Shown here: positions 31,440 through 41,984 of the stretch, in pieces
How the letters are laid out: each line of letters begins with the position of its first letter
How positions within the stretch are numbered: position 1 is the first letter of the stretch
Assembly (NCBI GenBank): GCA_021292165.1
Contig: CM037877.1
Location: 110,111,858 to 110,175,857 of the forward strand
Reading direction: 5' to 3'
Length of the DNA: 64,000 nucleotides
From: Shinisaurus crocodilurus
Lineage: Eukaryota > Chordata > Lepidosauria > Squamata > Shinisauridae
The notes under the pieces: model-generated
The model's database searches: none
Seen by the model: the letters and a program-made list of their open reading frames with translations, nothing else
Told to the model about the DNA's origin: nothing
Made by a program: the position numbers and the translations under genes

Positions 31440-32315
31440 GTTTTCATTAAATAATTACATGTACGTATATGGAAGACCATTGTTGTGGAATGTAGTGGTT
31501 GTGTTTGGGGGAACAATTGAGAAGGATGAGAGATGCTGTAGGTTGCTAGAGGGGCATTATTGTGCCAGAGTTGGTGTAATGAACCAAGAACTCCCTGACT
31601 GCACGGATCCAGTATTTCAGGATGTTTCAACCCCACCCTTTCTCACTGTATCAGATAAAGTTATTAGTCATCCACATTTGCAGGGGAAATTCTGCAGGAC
31701 ACCAACTTTGCATACCGAAGATAATGACTATGCTCATATTTCTTATTTTTTTACAGCAATGTTTCCAAACTTCCTGCTCTCAGGAAACCCATTTCCACAT
31801 CACTGTCTACTAAGGAACACCTACACATCAGCCACATGAGAGAGGGTCCTGGGGACATGTACTAGGTTGCATGGTCTTTGCACAAAGGGGAATCAGGTGG
31901 GAAGGGCCCATGGGATTGGCAATACAGTTGAGGTCCATATATTCAGACTCCTATTGCAGGTTGAGATAGTTGGGAATTTGATCTTTGCAAATTCAGGTAC
32001 AAACTGACCTGATCCACACCTCCCAGACTAACGTGTGGATCAGAACAGGCTTTCAGATCCACACTTTCCAAATGTTCCAACCCCATTTTCAGCTCAAAAA
32101 AAATATTGATACATTTTAAAAACATGTACTTTGAAATAAAATGTATTTGAAAATGTGTGTTTATACCTATATTTAAATGCGACTTTTTGTGGATTTAAAA
32201 AAATCCACAGATTAATGCAGAAATGGGATGAAACATATTTATGGTTCTACACATGTGAAAGTGACATGGACCAGAGATACACTGATCCATCCATCCATAA
32301 TGTGAGATCATGCCA
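31440..32315. other. Nothing recognised with confidence
   Basis: An open frame at 31438-31839 (133 codons) has no recognisable domain and a random-looking composition. 31930-32210 may be a decayed AT-rich repeat. Confidence 0.35.
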
Positions 32316-32321
32316 CTAGCG

Positions 32322-32439
32322 CAGGTTTCCCCAACTTGGTGCCTTCCAGATGTGTTAGACTGAAACTCCCATAATTCCCATAATTGCCGGGAATCATGGG
32401 AGTTGCAATCCAACACATCTGGAGGGTTGGGGAAGGCTG
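32322..32439. mobile_element. 118-bp palindromic hAT MITE with 8-bp target duplication
   Basis: The ends caggtttccccaac and gttggggaaggctg are inverted. The interior ccagatgtgttagactgaaa, ctcccataattccc is mirrored by catgggagttgcaatccaac, acatctgg. Flanks are cactagcg (32314-32321) and cactagtg (32440-32447), seven of eight identical. Confidence 0.8.
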
Positions 32440-32449
32440 CACTAGTGGA

Positions 32450-34125
32450 AAGTTTAAAGGGGACTTGATTTTCAGGCTGCTTTCTATCTTAAAGAGCCCC
32501 TGATAAGCTTATCAGAAATAATTCTAGCAGTTCCTTAGAGGACAGATTGAAAAACTCTCCCTTTTCACAAACCACTTCTCCTCTGGATGTAAGTGAAGCT
32601 AGCCCAGAGCTCTTATTTTGCAATTGGTAATTGCCTTTTCTTTCCATCTGACTTTAACCCTTTTCAGAAAACAGACTGGAGATAATGATCATGCATAGGT
32701 GTGTGGAGCAGAGAAGGATCACAGGCTGCAAGCTCTGAAAACGTCCTCCTGAGCACGTGGAAAGGTCTCTACCTGTGTATACATCTATGCATGCAGAGTC
32801 TATTCAAATCTTGAACAAACATGCATGTCAGGATGGAGCCTGCTGCTGTGATCACAATTCCCTCCACTTACATGTTCTTATCCCCCAGTTTGTCATCTGA
32901 AAAGAGCTTTGATTTCCTTTAATAAATAAACAAATCAACATTCATGGTGTTTTGATCTATAAATAGAAAGAGGATAACAGGTATATCATATTAAGAAGTG
33001 TCTGTACAAAAAAGTTCAGGAACTTGCTTCCAAGACAGGTACCCTATTCCTAATCTTGCTCAAATGAAACTGATATAGGACCAAAGTTGTACTGAAGTTG
33101 TACTGAAACCGATATAGAACCGATATAGGATTTGTACATTTACAAATTCTAGGTAAATGTATTTATGGTTGGGATATCACTAGGCAGCTGAATATTATGT
33201 TCCAAGATTGGCATTTGTTTCTAATATTCCATAATAGTGCTTCCCTTCCTGTTCCTTCCTGTTACGCACACTCTACTACATCATATGCAGCTCCTCATTA
33301 AAATTTGCTAATAGGGAAGCCAAGTTGTAAATTATTTATGTAGGCCCAATAATAAGAGCTGCCAATGCTAAGAAAAAATCAAGAGCATTTTAACACATCC
33401 TACCTAGTGGTGTAAAACTGCACAGATTTCAGAGTAATATAAAGGAAGAAAACAAGGACTTAGCACTTTCCTGTACAGTGTATGGTTCTGCAATTGTGAA
33501 TATTTTTGGAGAACAAGCCCTTGTATGACTACTTGAAAGGAAATCCCACTGACTGCCCACTGGCACTTACTCCAAACTAAGTGTGCAAGCATGGGATTGC
33601 AGCCATGGTTATCCTGAAATGTAACAACTTGCTGATCTTTTCTCTACTCAGAAGCTTAGGAATGATCAAACAGAGATATGGCAATTTGCATTTATTCTAA
33701 GGCTGTCTTCCCAGAGATGTCATTGAGTGTAAGTCTTGCAGAAAACATGGGCTCATTTAAACCTCCAACGAGTAAATGAAGCCAATATTTCTAGTGTAGG
33801 AGGAAGAATGATTCAGGATGTCCTGTGAGTCTTTGGAGGAAATTATCATACCTCAACAATTGATTTGATATTGGTTAGAAATGTGTACTGTTTCTGTAAA
33901 AATCCGCAAATGTTATCCTGAAACATGATTACACTGTAATTCTGAAATGGCTGAATGGACCAGCCTACTATGGAACTAAAAGGATGTGTGACATGGAGTG
34001 AGATATGCACTTTATTTTTATTTATTTTTTACTATGATGATGAAACATGCATTTTTGGAAATTGATGGTGTTATTGATCTTATTACATATGATTATATAT
34101 GCATCTAATATATTTTTACTTTTTT
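32450..34125. other. Mostly unique sequence
   Basis: No gene seen. About 33525-33605 holds a diverged ~80-bp palindromic MITE ending gcatgggattgcagcc. AT-rich patches occur at 34010-34130. Confidence 0.4.
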
Positions 34126-34129
34126 TTAC

Positions 34130-34440
34130 CAACCTATGCTATGTAAGCATTTACAGTGCTAGTGATAATGATGACCCAGTGCTAGCATAAAACAACACTG
34201 CTTTTACCCTTTGCACTAGCAAGTGCTAATCACAGTTGTACTAGCATTGGTTTCTGCTAGCGCAATGTCATCAGCTCTAGCACTGTGCCACCATTGGATA
34301 GTACCCGTGGAGTTGGATCCAGATTTAGTTTTAATAAAGTCATTAAAATCAGTGGGATGTAGTGATGATTAATGTAAGTTCCATTGATTTCAATGGGTCT
34401 ACTGTAAGTAAAACAAGTCTAGATCTAGCCCATGATTTTA
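34130..34440. mobile_element. Two decayed MITEs
   Basis: 34140-34305 contains gctagtg/cactagc-type inverted motifs and ends ccattggatagtaccc, as in the 60343 family. 34312-34432 has ggatccagatttag mirrored by aagtctagatctagcc around attgatttcaatgggt. Confidence 0.4.
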
Positions 34441-34477
34441 TAAATTGTTGTTTATTCAGTTCTCTATAGCCTAAGGC

Positions 34478-34562
34478 TGCTGTTTTAAATACTAGCTCAG
34501 GAGTAAGCTCCATTTAACACGGTGGGTTTACATCTAAGTAAATGTTCATAGGATTTCAATGT
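34478..34562. mobile_element. ~80-bp palindromic MITE
   Basis: ctaaggctgctgttttaaat, agctcaggagtaagctccat, aagtaaatgttcataggatt. It abuts the 261-bp palindrome that starts at 34565. Confidence 0.5.
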
Positions 34563-34564
34563 AA

Positions 34565-34825
34565 TTTTTTTTATTTCTAATGAACTAGTCTTTGGATCTA
34601 TAGACAAACCAATAACATACTCACAGCAAGATCCCTGAACACAGGAGGGGAAAAGTGCAAAATTATGTCATAGATTTTGCTTCCTAAATCTAAGACTTAG
34701 ATTTAGGAAGCAAAATCTATGACATAATTTTGCACTTTTCCCCTCCTGTGTTCAGGGATCTTGCTGTGAGTATGTTATTGGTTTGTCTATAGATCCAAAG
34801 ACTAGTTCATTAGAAATAAAAAAAA
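34565..34825. repeat. 261-bp perfect palindrome (130-bp arms, 1-bp centre)
   Basis: Bases 34565-34694 and 34696-34825 are exact reverse complements around a single A at 34695. I compared them base by base and found no mismatch. Identity stops abruptly at an A/T run on both sides. The arms carry no recognised gene or repeat terminus. Flanks are not themselves inverted. It may be a very recent inverted duplication, a young foldback element, or an assembly artefact. Confidence 0.9.
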
Positions 34826-34829
34826 ATTA

Positions 34830-35930
34830 TTAGAATTTAGATTCTAAGACATAATAAGGAGAAAAAGGGAAACAGTTTTTATAGAAAATTATTTCTAGGC
34901 TACCTTTTAGGGTGGAACCCTCCCATAAGCAAGGAAACATAAGCAAAGAAATTAAGGAAGCAAAATCCATAAGCAATAAACATGAACAAGGAAATTAAGA
35001 AATTTGGGGTGGTGGGGAGTGATTGTAGTTTAAATAGGATGAAACATTTCAACATGAAGAAGATAATGTTTAAGCATGAACTAATTTTCTTTGCCATCCT
35101 GCTTTCTAAAAATAACCACAAACCACATATCTTTTTGTTCCATCTCTTTAAGAGGCTGATGTCAGGGTGCCTGCTTATGTCGGCGGCTCTATGGCTTCAA
35201 CTTGAGCACTGTGTATATTTTGCTCCACATGACAACATTGGGCTGTTATCAGCGATAAACAGAATGGAAGGTTTTGCAGTTAAAGGTGGCCCGAGTCCCG
35301 ACGGGGCAGAGGCAGTGGGAGGGAGAGGGTTTTTTGAGAAGCAGACAGCCGCTTATCAGATTCAGAAAAGCACAGGCTTGGGTTTTAGAGAACAAAACTG
35401 GGGCCAAATATAAGAATTCCTTTCAAGCCAAGTGACCATACTCCTTAGGCCCAAAATGAAAGAAACCTCTTAAATGTCACTCATATAGCCTGTGAGTAAT
35501 AAGAATGCCTGTGAATGCAGTTCTTTTCTGCTTAGGGTGCGGAAACTTTCTATCATTTTGGCTAGTGTGTCTAAAAGGGGCTGCATTTTTGTTTGGTGTG
35601 TGTAATATGTTTGTACAATGTGTGCTATAATGTGTTATTATCTGAGTCACTGCTTCTCATACAAGGGGAAGCCAAATTATTTCAATAAGACTAGTGAAAA
35701 TTAAGCATCTAAGAACTGCCCTGCTCTGAAGTGGCCAGCTTCCTTCTAACAATAGCCAGAAAGATGCCCTTGGCAAGCCTACAAGCAGGGCATGAATGAA
35801 GACAACCATTTTCTCCCTATTTTGTCCCCAGCCTCTGGTATTCAGCGGTATACTGCTTCTGGACATGGTTAATTCATTTCACTGTTATGGCTGATAGCTA
35901 TTAATAGGTCTGTCTTCTATGCAAATATTT
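34830..35930. other. Nothing recognised
   Basis: An open frame of 143 codons (34982-35413) crosses it, but the predicted protein shows no domain. aagcaaaatccataagcaat at about 34957 is a loose echo of a palindrome-arm segment. Confidence 0.35.
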
Positions 35931-35943
35931 ATTTATTTATTTA

Positions 35944-36195
35944 CAGTCATGCCTTGGATTGAGAGCATAATTCGTTCCGGAAACGTGCTTGTAATCCAAA
36001 ACACTCTTATATCAAAATGAAATCCCCCCCAAAAAAAATTTGTACAGAGATTTTTAATTTAAGCCGTACTACAGTACTTGTATTGCAAGACGTCGCTTGT
36101 ATATCAATTTAAAAATAAATAAATAAATATTTAAAAATTTGCTTGTCTTGCAAAACGCCCTCAAACCAAGTTATTTGTAATCCAAGGTATTACTG
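35944..36195. mobile_element. Tc1/mariner-type MITE with TA duplication
   Basis: Starts cagtcatgccttgg and ends ccaaggtattactg, flanked by TA at 35942-35943 and 36196-36197. The internal agagcataattcgttccgg and gtaatccaaaac are mirrored by aaccaagttatttgtaatcc. There is no transposase. The termini resemble pogo/Tigger-like MITEs of vertebrates. Confidence 0.75.
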
Positions 36196-36199
36196 TACT

Positions 36200-36440
36200 T
36201 ACTTACTTACTTACTTACAGCATTTATTTTTACCCTGCCTGTTCTTCAGCCGAAAAAAGACTCCCAGAGCAGCTTGCAAAGATTAATAATAAGACAGTTC
36301 CTACCCTGAGGCTTACAATCTAAAAGACATAACACAAAAGGAAAAGGGATTGGGAGGGAGGAGGAGGGGGGGAAAGCAAAACTCAGGCACCAGTTTTTAG
36401 TTTCAAAGTTCTTATAGGTGTTCTTTCTGTCAGGGAAGGG
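36200..36440 (-). mobile_element. (TTAC)n and LINE/SINE 3' tail, minus strand
   Basis: (TTAC)n lies at about 36197-36220. Reversed, the following part reads tttagattgtaagcctcagg, gggagtcttttttcggctga, then aataaatgctg. The same tail occurs in plus orientation at 57480-57600 and 58870-58935. Confidence 0.6.
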
Positions 36441-36449
36441 CAAAACAAG

Positions 36450-36760
36450 CTCTCTGCAGCTGTTCCTGCTCTGGCCAATGTATGGGACTAGGTTGGTCTC
36501 CCCCTTGCTGTGATGTTTATGCTGGGAGGTGGGGGAGGCAGAGACCCCTTTCTTCTCTGGCTGATGGATGAGGTCAGAGTCTGCAGTCCCGGGGCACTGT
36601 CAGTTGGAGCTGCGTGTTTTTTCTGGTAGGCAGGGGTGAAGCAATACATGGTTTGTGTGCTTAAATCCACACTGTGGTACCAACTGAATTAAAATACTTC
36701 ATTTGGTAGCCTCAGGCATTGAAATTGGCATTACATACATTCTAGGCATGTTCTTTACCT
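36450..36760. other. Nothing recognised
   Basis: No repeat terminus or gene. Confidence 0.35.
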
Positions 36761-36764
36761 CCCT

Positions 36765-36898
36765 CTTATTTATTTATTTATACATACATACATACATACA
36801 TACTATTTCTATACTGCTAAATATTAAGAAAAATCCCTAAGTGGTTTCCATATAAATATTACAATCACAATTTAAAAAAACACACACAATATAATTAC

Positions 36899-36945
<47 letters not shown>

Positions 36946-36958
36946 ATAATAATAATAG
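36765..36958. repeat. Compound microsatellite (TTTA/CATA, AC, AAT)
   Basis: (TTTA)n and (CATA)n at about 36767-36802, a LINE-tail-like stretch, then about 17 AAT units at 36897-36952. Confidence 0.85.
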
Positions 36959-37074
36959 ACAGCAGTACAGGAGCAGTAAAAATGGGACAGCATGGATAAT
37001 TTAATTATGGCCAAGGAAAGCCTGGGTGAACAACCTCCCCCATTAATGTGGGGGTGACTGTGGTTAAAAAAAAC

Positions 37075-37210
37075 TGTGAAGTTATCAGTTTGGTATTGAT
37101 AAGAATTTACCAAAATTCGCAGAGTTCTCCATATTGGGACAAAAAGAATTTGAGATTAAAAAGATTTGAATGTGGGAGGAACCAAGACTGACAGATTCAT
37201 CCCTCCAGGC
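37075..37210. repeat. Unclassified repeat R2, copy 1
   Basis: The order attgataagaatttaccaaa, ttctccatattgggacaaaa, gactgacagattcatccctc matches 56175-56305 well and 38195-38325 loosely. The catccct end suggests a DNA-transposon terminus. Confidence 0.5.
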
Positions 37211-37329
37211 CCAGAGCTTTGAGTGCTTTTGTTTTAAAAGTCTGGGTGTGAATCCCTGAGTATTCAACCACGTTTGTGATGCTGAATTAGGGTTGCCACC
37301 TCTGTTTTCTGACATGCTCCTCATCTTTA

Positions 37330-38110
37330 ATAGCTGTGGACCTTCCCCCGAGCACGCGCAGCTGTGGGCGGGGAGAAATTTTGCGGACGTGGGGGGAAGG
37401 GAGTCGAGGCTTACCTGTTGACGCAGGTAATTCGTCTACAAGGGGTGGGGCTACTGGAGCCAATATTAGGCCTGGCAGCCCCTACCCACACCCTCTTTGT
37501 TTCCTGCAGCTCCCTCCATCCCACCCTGTATACAGTATGGGCTCCTCTGGCCGCCGTTAAGGGGCCGAGTAGGAATTTTGGCTCATCTCTATTAGGGGGA
37601 CGAGTGCGTTTCGCCTACTCCATACTGCTACAGGGTTGGGGGTGTTTGCAATCAGTGTACATAGCAAGTCAATTTGGTCACATTTGGATAGTAGACAGGT
37701 AAGTGCGGGTTAGGGTATTGATAGGGTGAGGTGAGCATCCCTGGCACCATTCAGGTGACAGGCGGTTTCAGGAGGCCTCAGATTGATGGGTCAGTAGGCT
37801 CAGTCAGCTGAGGATCAGGAACGCCTGTGATGCCTTTGTTCTCGCCAAGCTTGTTGTCGTGGGACTCCGAGAGGGGGCGACGCAACAAAGGCTCCCAACA
37901 CTGTAAAGTGGAAAATGGGGTGGCGGCGGATCCAACGCCACCTCCCTGTTTTGGATGCTCCGCCCAATTGCACAATTGAGCGGCCCAGGAGGCCAGATTA
38001 GAATAACCCACACTCCATCCCTTTGCAGTTCATTGTATGTAAATAAACTGCACTTATTTGGTGCAGTTAAACACCAAATAAGTGTCTCGGCTCTTCATTT
38101 CCCTCCTACG
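37330..38110 (+). mobile_element. LTR-like block, family LTR-1, copy B
   Basis: Shares with 29830-30600, in the same order: gagccaatattaggcc (CCAAT), ggggccgagtaggaattttg (about 37560), gtgcgtttcgcctactccat (about 37604), ctggcaccattcaggtgaca (about 37741), cctttgcagttcattg, a polyadenylation-type taaataaact (about 38039) and ctcttcatttccctcctacg (about 38090). The body is substantially diverged from copy A. No coding region adjoins it. Confidence 0.55.
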
Positions 38111-38194
38111 TTCGCAAATGGTAAGCAGATACCTCATGGTCTTCTTCATTTTGGGAATAGTTGTATCTATTGAGTTTGGCTGGTGCAAATGGGT

Positions 38195-38325
38195 AAGAAT
38201 TTTCTTTCAGTTCAATTTTGATATGAATTTACAAAGTTCACAAAGTTACTTCGAGAAATAACTTCAGATTTTAACAGTTTGAATGTGGGGAAAAGCCAAA
38301 CTGACAGGTGTTCCTGTCCCTAAAC
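38195..38325. repeat. Unclassified repeat R2, copy 2
   Basis: Diverged copy of 37075-37210 (gatatgaatttacaaagttc, agccaaactgacaggtg). The two copies bracket the LTR-like block in the same orientation. Confidence 0.35.
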
Positions 38326-38391
38326 AGTAGACTGGATGTGTAAGACTGGTGGGATTTGCTGCTGGTATCCTGCTACCCACCCCATGCACTT

Positions 38392-38805
38392 TCAGGGTCA
38401 AACTACATATTAATTTAAAGACAAAGGAAGGAGCTGTGACTTCCCCCCCCTCACTCACATGTAACTGTGAGGACCAGATATAGATTAGGAATTTAATGTG
38501 GGGGCAGGGGGCCTTTGCCTCCTGCTGCAGTCCTGATCTGGATCGGGGGGGGGGCACTTGCACTTTACATTGCCCAGAAAAAGATCCATTCATTTTAATG
38601 GATCTTGTTTTGGCAATGCAAAGTGCAGATGCAGGGAGCCTGATCTGGATCAGGACCACAGTGGGGTCAAAAGGTTAAAGTCCCCCTACCTCCCATTCTA
38701 AGGTCCTGATCTAGATTTGGTTCCCCACACTTACTTTTGAGTAAGGGGGGGGAGAGATGTAGCTGCTACTACATCTTTAAAGTTGCATGCAGTTTGACTC
38801 TTATT
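38392..38805. mobile_element. Large foldback MITE, about 410 bp
   Basis: Ends agggtcaaactacat and atgcagtttgactctt are inverted. The centre at about 38577-38610 has agatccattcattttaatgg / atctt symmetry. Between them, gcacttgcactttacattgc is mirrored by gcaatgcaaagtgcagatgc, and cctgatctggatc occurs in both orientations. No transposase is present. Confidence 0.6.
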
Positions 38806-38809
38806 CATC

Positions 38810-39064
38810 CTACACTTTTTGTCCGAAAAGGAGAAATATTTGCCCAACTTCCCCAGATCAGGCCTCCATTTAGACCTGGATAAATCAAAGTTGGTCCTCC
38901 AATACAAAACCAAACCAAGATCCACAACATTCAGGAATGTCATGAAGTTCTGTGAAGGACTGCCAACCGGTCCTTTTCTCAAGACCAGAGATCAAAGGTG
39001 CAAAACTGCCAGCCTTAGCTCTGCCGTCTTGACGCTAATTCTCTCAGGGCCTTGCCCTTGGTCT
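38810..39064. other. Small open frame without recognised domain
   Basis: 38819-39079 plus is open for 86 codons. Composition is not strongly biased, but no family is recognised and it lies between mobile elements, so I do not call it a gene. Confidence 0.3.
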
Positions 39065-39610
39065 ATACACTGGATTTAGCACTGAACCACAGAGGAACCA
39101 CACACACCGTGTGGGGTAAAACCGGGAAAGTTTATTTAAGGTAAACAGATTACAGTAAAAGGTGGGGAATGAGGGAAGAGGGAGAAAGGTGGGGAGAGAG
39201 ACATTTTGGTACATACAGTAGAGCTATAAAATAACAAAAGCTAGTTCCTTTACTATATAAATACCCAGGCCCTTACTCCTTTACCTGAGGGTTGGTCTTC
39301 TCAGAGTTTGCCTTAGCAAAACCCTACTCCCGCGAAAGTGTGCAGACAACAACAAAACCCAAAAGCCACAGCAGCAGTATAGATTCTTCCCCCACCCCTC
39401 CTTTCAGTAGCCCAGGTGTCTTTAGCCAATCAGGATGAACTTCATCTGGGCCAGGCAGGAGAGGGGTGACTCTTTGCCGCATTTGCATGCAAATAGCTGA
39501 GGCACCGGCCATCAAAGACATGGGAGACTCTGCGGCGTCAGGAGCCATCAGAGAAACTACATACATTTTGCATTTCCCAGCCCCCAGCTGGGATTATACT
39601 TGTTTACACA
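39065..39610 (-). mobile_element. LTR-like block, minus strand
   Basis: The minus strand begins near tgtaaacaagtataatccca and shows a palindromic octamer-type atttgcatgcaaat (39480-39493), gattggct (CCAAT box, about 39425-39432), tatttatatag (TATA-like, about 39255-39265) and ttaaataaactttcc (polyadenylation signal, about 39126-39140), then a GT-rich stretch. That order is typical of a retroviral-type LTR. No internal genes and no clear target duplication were found. Confidence 0.5.
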
Positions 39611-39615
39611 TGAGG

Positions 39616-39617
<2 letters not shown>

Positions 39618-39647
<30 letters not shown>
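39618..39647. repeat. (TG)n microsatellite
   Basis: About 15 TG units directly beside the LTR-like block. Confidence 0.9.
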
Positions 39648-39649
<2 letters not shown>

Positions 39650-40250
39650 TGCAGGAAAGTCTGACGCTTTTTCTCCACAAGTTCCATAACTATTTGGTTG
39701 TTCTTCCTGAGGAATTGCAACATTATTTCATAAACCTCCGAATAAGCACTGATGCATATCCACAGTGGCTTTGCTAACCAGGCTCTGGTAATTTATTAAA
39801 GCAGCTGTTAATCCTGTATAAATAATGTATTAAAAATCTCTTTAATTTAGAGTGGACTAAAGTGTTTGTCCGTCTCCTGGAGTGCTGTGTAGAGCCTAAT
39901 TAACAAATGTTGGGAAAGACATTTGTACTTCTCCTTGAAGAAGATAGATATACAAAGTACACAGCAGGATGATTATTCTCCATGAACTAAAATGGACATT
40001 GCTTTGAGGTACCTGAAGACAAATCGTCACTGGCAATAGTCAAGTATTGTTTATCCCTCTGTGGATTCTGTGCTGCCCTTTTAAACAGTCCTTAATTTCC
40101 ACATGGAAATAAAAATGAGGCTCTGGTTGCTTATCTCTGCACATCTCTTTCATCCTGTGTATCTTTTATAATGGTTAAAGGCTCTTTGTTCAATAGAGCT
40201 ATTCTGAGCATACCAAGAAAAACTGTGGCGGAAACAAGTAAGCTCCATTA
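39650..40250. other. Nothing recognised
   Basis: Unique sequence on both strands. Confidence 0.4.
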
Positions 40251-40253
40251 AGG

Positions 40254-40667
40254 CAGTGGTCCCCAAGCTTCTTACTAAGGGGTCTCTTGTCAAAGCAATC
40301 CAGTCTTTTTTTGGCCAAGGCCCAGTACTTGGTCAAGTTCCAGTTGGCAAGATCAAACTTTGAGAAATGTCAGGGCTGACTCCCCTTCCCCTACACATAT
40401 ACACACACGGCAACAATGCAAAACCAGATTTAAGATGCATATTAAAATCAGAGTTCAAGCAAGGTCCCATGCAACTCTTTCAGAAACCAAGACTAAAGTC
40501 TCCTCAGGCCATCAGGCAGAGCTGAAAGCAGGAGTTCAGTAAGACCAGACAGAGCTAGAACCAGGAGCAGAGAGGCAGGCACAACTGGGGTTATGAACTG
40601 AGCACCTTGAATAGAAATCCCATACTAAAGCTGTGGGGTGGGGTGATGTGCTCTTTGGGAACCATTG
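40254..40667. mobile_element. hAT (Charlie-like) non-autonomous element
   Basis: Starts cagtggtccccaagcttctt and ends gctctttgggaaccattg; the ends are inverted (cagtggt.ccc / gggaaccattg). CAGTGGTTCCCAA-type termini are usual for Charlie-like hAT MITEs. Flanking octamers cattaagg and tactaagt share 5 of 8 bases. Confidence 0.6.
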
Positions 40668-40859
40668 TACTAAGTCCCTGCTGCAAACTGTCACTTTGAT
40701 TTTCTCTGTAGTCTGCCTGTTTGTTTAAAATAATTTAACTCCTGATCTTCCTCCCTGAAGACATCAGAGTGCTGTACATTGGAAACAGTAAAATGATATA
40801 AACAAGCAGTAGCCAACAACTAAATTCACAGCAGCCCAAGGAAAGCCTGATTATATTTA

Positions 40860-41760
40860 TAATCTTTATTACAGTCAGCAGACCATTCCAACTCACAAGA
40901 TCAATACATACATAAATGACATTACTTCTCTTCAGAAAAGCTGTTGATAATAAAAGATCTAATAAGGATACCAGAAACTAATAGGCAGCCAATGCAGTTA
41001 GGACAAAAGGGGATAGGGGATACCGTGACCCCCTATATCCCACCCCCATAAGAAGCCTGACCTCAGAATTCTGAACCAACTGAAGCTTCCAAATGGTTTT
41101 CAAGGGTAGCCCCAGGTAGAGGGGTTTTCATCTAGGAAAACCTGTAGCTGTGACTCCACCACCTGCTCCACCATTTTTCCCTAAAAAGGAATATTCAATA
41201 CTGGCTGATAATTATCTAACACTGTTGTGTCCATTGAGGTCTTTTTAAAAAGTGGTCTTCTTACTACTGCATCTTTGAGGCCTGATGGTATCATGCCTTT
41301 CTGAACAGAGGAATTAGTCACAATACTAACCCACTCAGCCAGTCTGTCTCTGGCAGCTTTTATTAGCCAGGATGAGCAAGGGTAGATTTCATAGATTTCA
41401 TAGATCATAGAGTTGGAAGGAGCCTACAAGGCTATCGAGTCCAACCCCCTGCTCAATGCAGGAAACTAGAGGAGGGGTCTCCCATCCAAGTAATAACCAG
41501 GCCTGACCCTGCTTAGCTTTCCACACTCAGACAAGCTGAGCCAGCATAAGCCAGCACATATCTCAAATCACTGAGAATCCTGTCCACATCTTCAGGGGAT
41601 CTTGCAGGACAAGTAGGTGCTAAAGTTACCAAGTCGGAAGAAACAACACAGGTGTCCAAGTTGAAATAAATATGAGCAATGTTATCTGTGAACTGTCTTA
41701 CAAACAGGTCACTGCAGGCTGTTGAGAGATCCTGTGTTCCTGGGAAATTACCTCCAAAGA
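40860..41760 (-). pseudogene. L2 LINE, pre-RT and N-terminal RT, interrupted
   Basis: On the minus strand: 41760-41560 encodes a pre-RT segment (EDVDRILSDLRYVL-like). The block YPCSSWLIKAARDRLAEWVS and GMIPSGLKDAVV follow at 41395-41265, then DNYQPVLNIPF near 41181. A 3' remnant with L2-like cttccaaatggttttcaagg (plus-strand sense) covers about 40860-41150. The pre-RT and RT parts are separated by a 5S/CR1 composite at 41385-41545. Frames are broken. Confidence 0.65.
41385..41545 (-). mobile_element. 5S rRNA-like head fused to CR1 3' tail
   Basis: The minus-strand part 41535-41476 closely follows eukaryotic 5S rRNA: ggaaagctaagcagggtcag, gcctggttattacttggatg, ggagacc. These cover the internal promoter (boxes A, IE, C). 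After a 13-base junction (41475-41463) comes the CR1 3' end: tgcattgagcagggggttgg, actcgatagccttg, ctccttccaactctatgat. It may be a 5S-derived SINE with a CR1 tail, or a template-switch chimera. It sits inside an L2. Confidence 0.75.
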
Positions 41761-41984
41761 GAGGTAACTATGCAGATGCAATGGTGTTTGAGAAAAAACT
41801 TGTGTTAAGCATGAGGTTGCCAGATTCTCACCCAACATGGTGCCTACAACTTTTAGATGCTTTGAATGAGACTGCAGCCATTACATCTCCTGCTCTATTT
41901 CTTTCTGGTCCTTTCCCCCTTGAGGATCAGTGGAGAAACATCACAGGATGTTGCACAGCAGTAGAGTGACCACTTATGAATCGC

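Noticed and set aside
34982..35413. 143-codon frame considered as a host exon
   Set aside because: No recognisable domain, mixed composition, and no splice or homology evidence.
29830..38110. A full endogenous provirus between two LTR-like blocks
   Set aside because: The interval holds hAT, MITE and unique sequence. No gag, pol or env remnant was seen, and the two blocks are too diverged to be a recent pair.
41476..41535. A functional 5S rRNA gene
   Set aside because: Only the middle to 3' part is present, with substitutions, and it continues into a CR1 tail rather than a 5S 3' end and T-run terminator.
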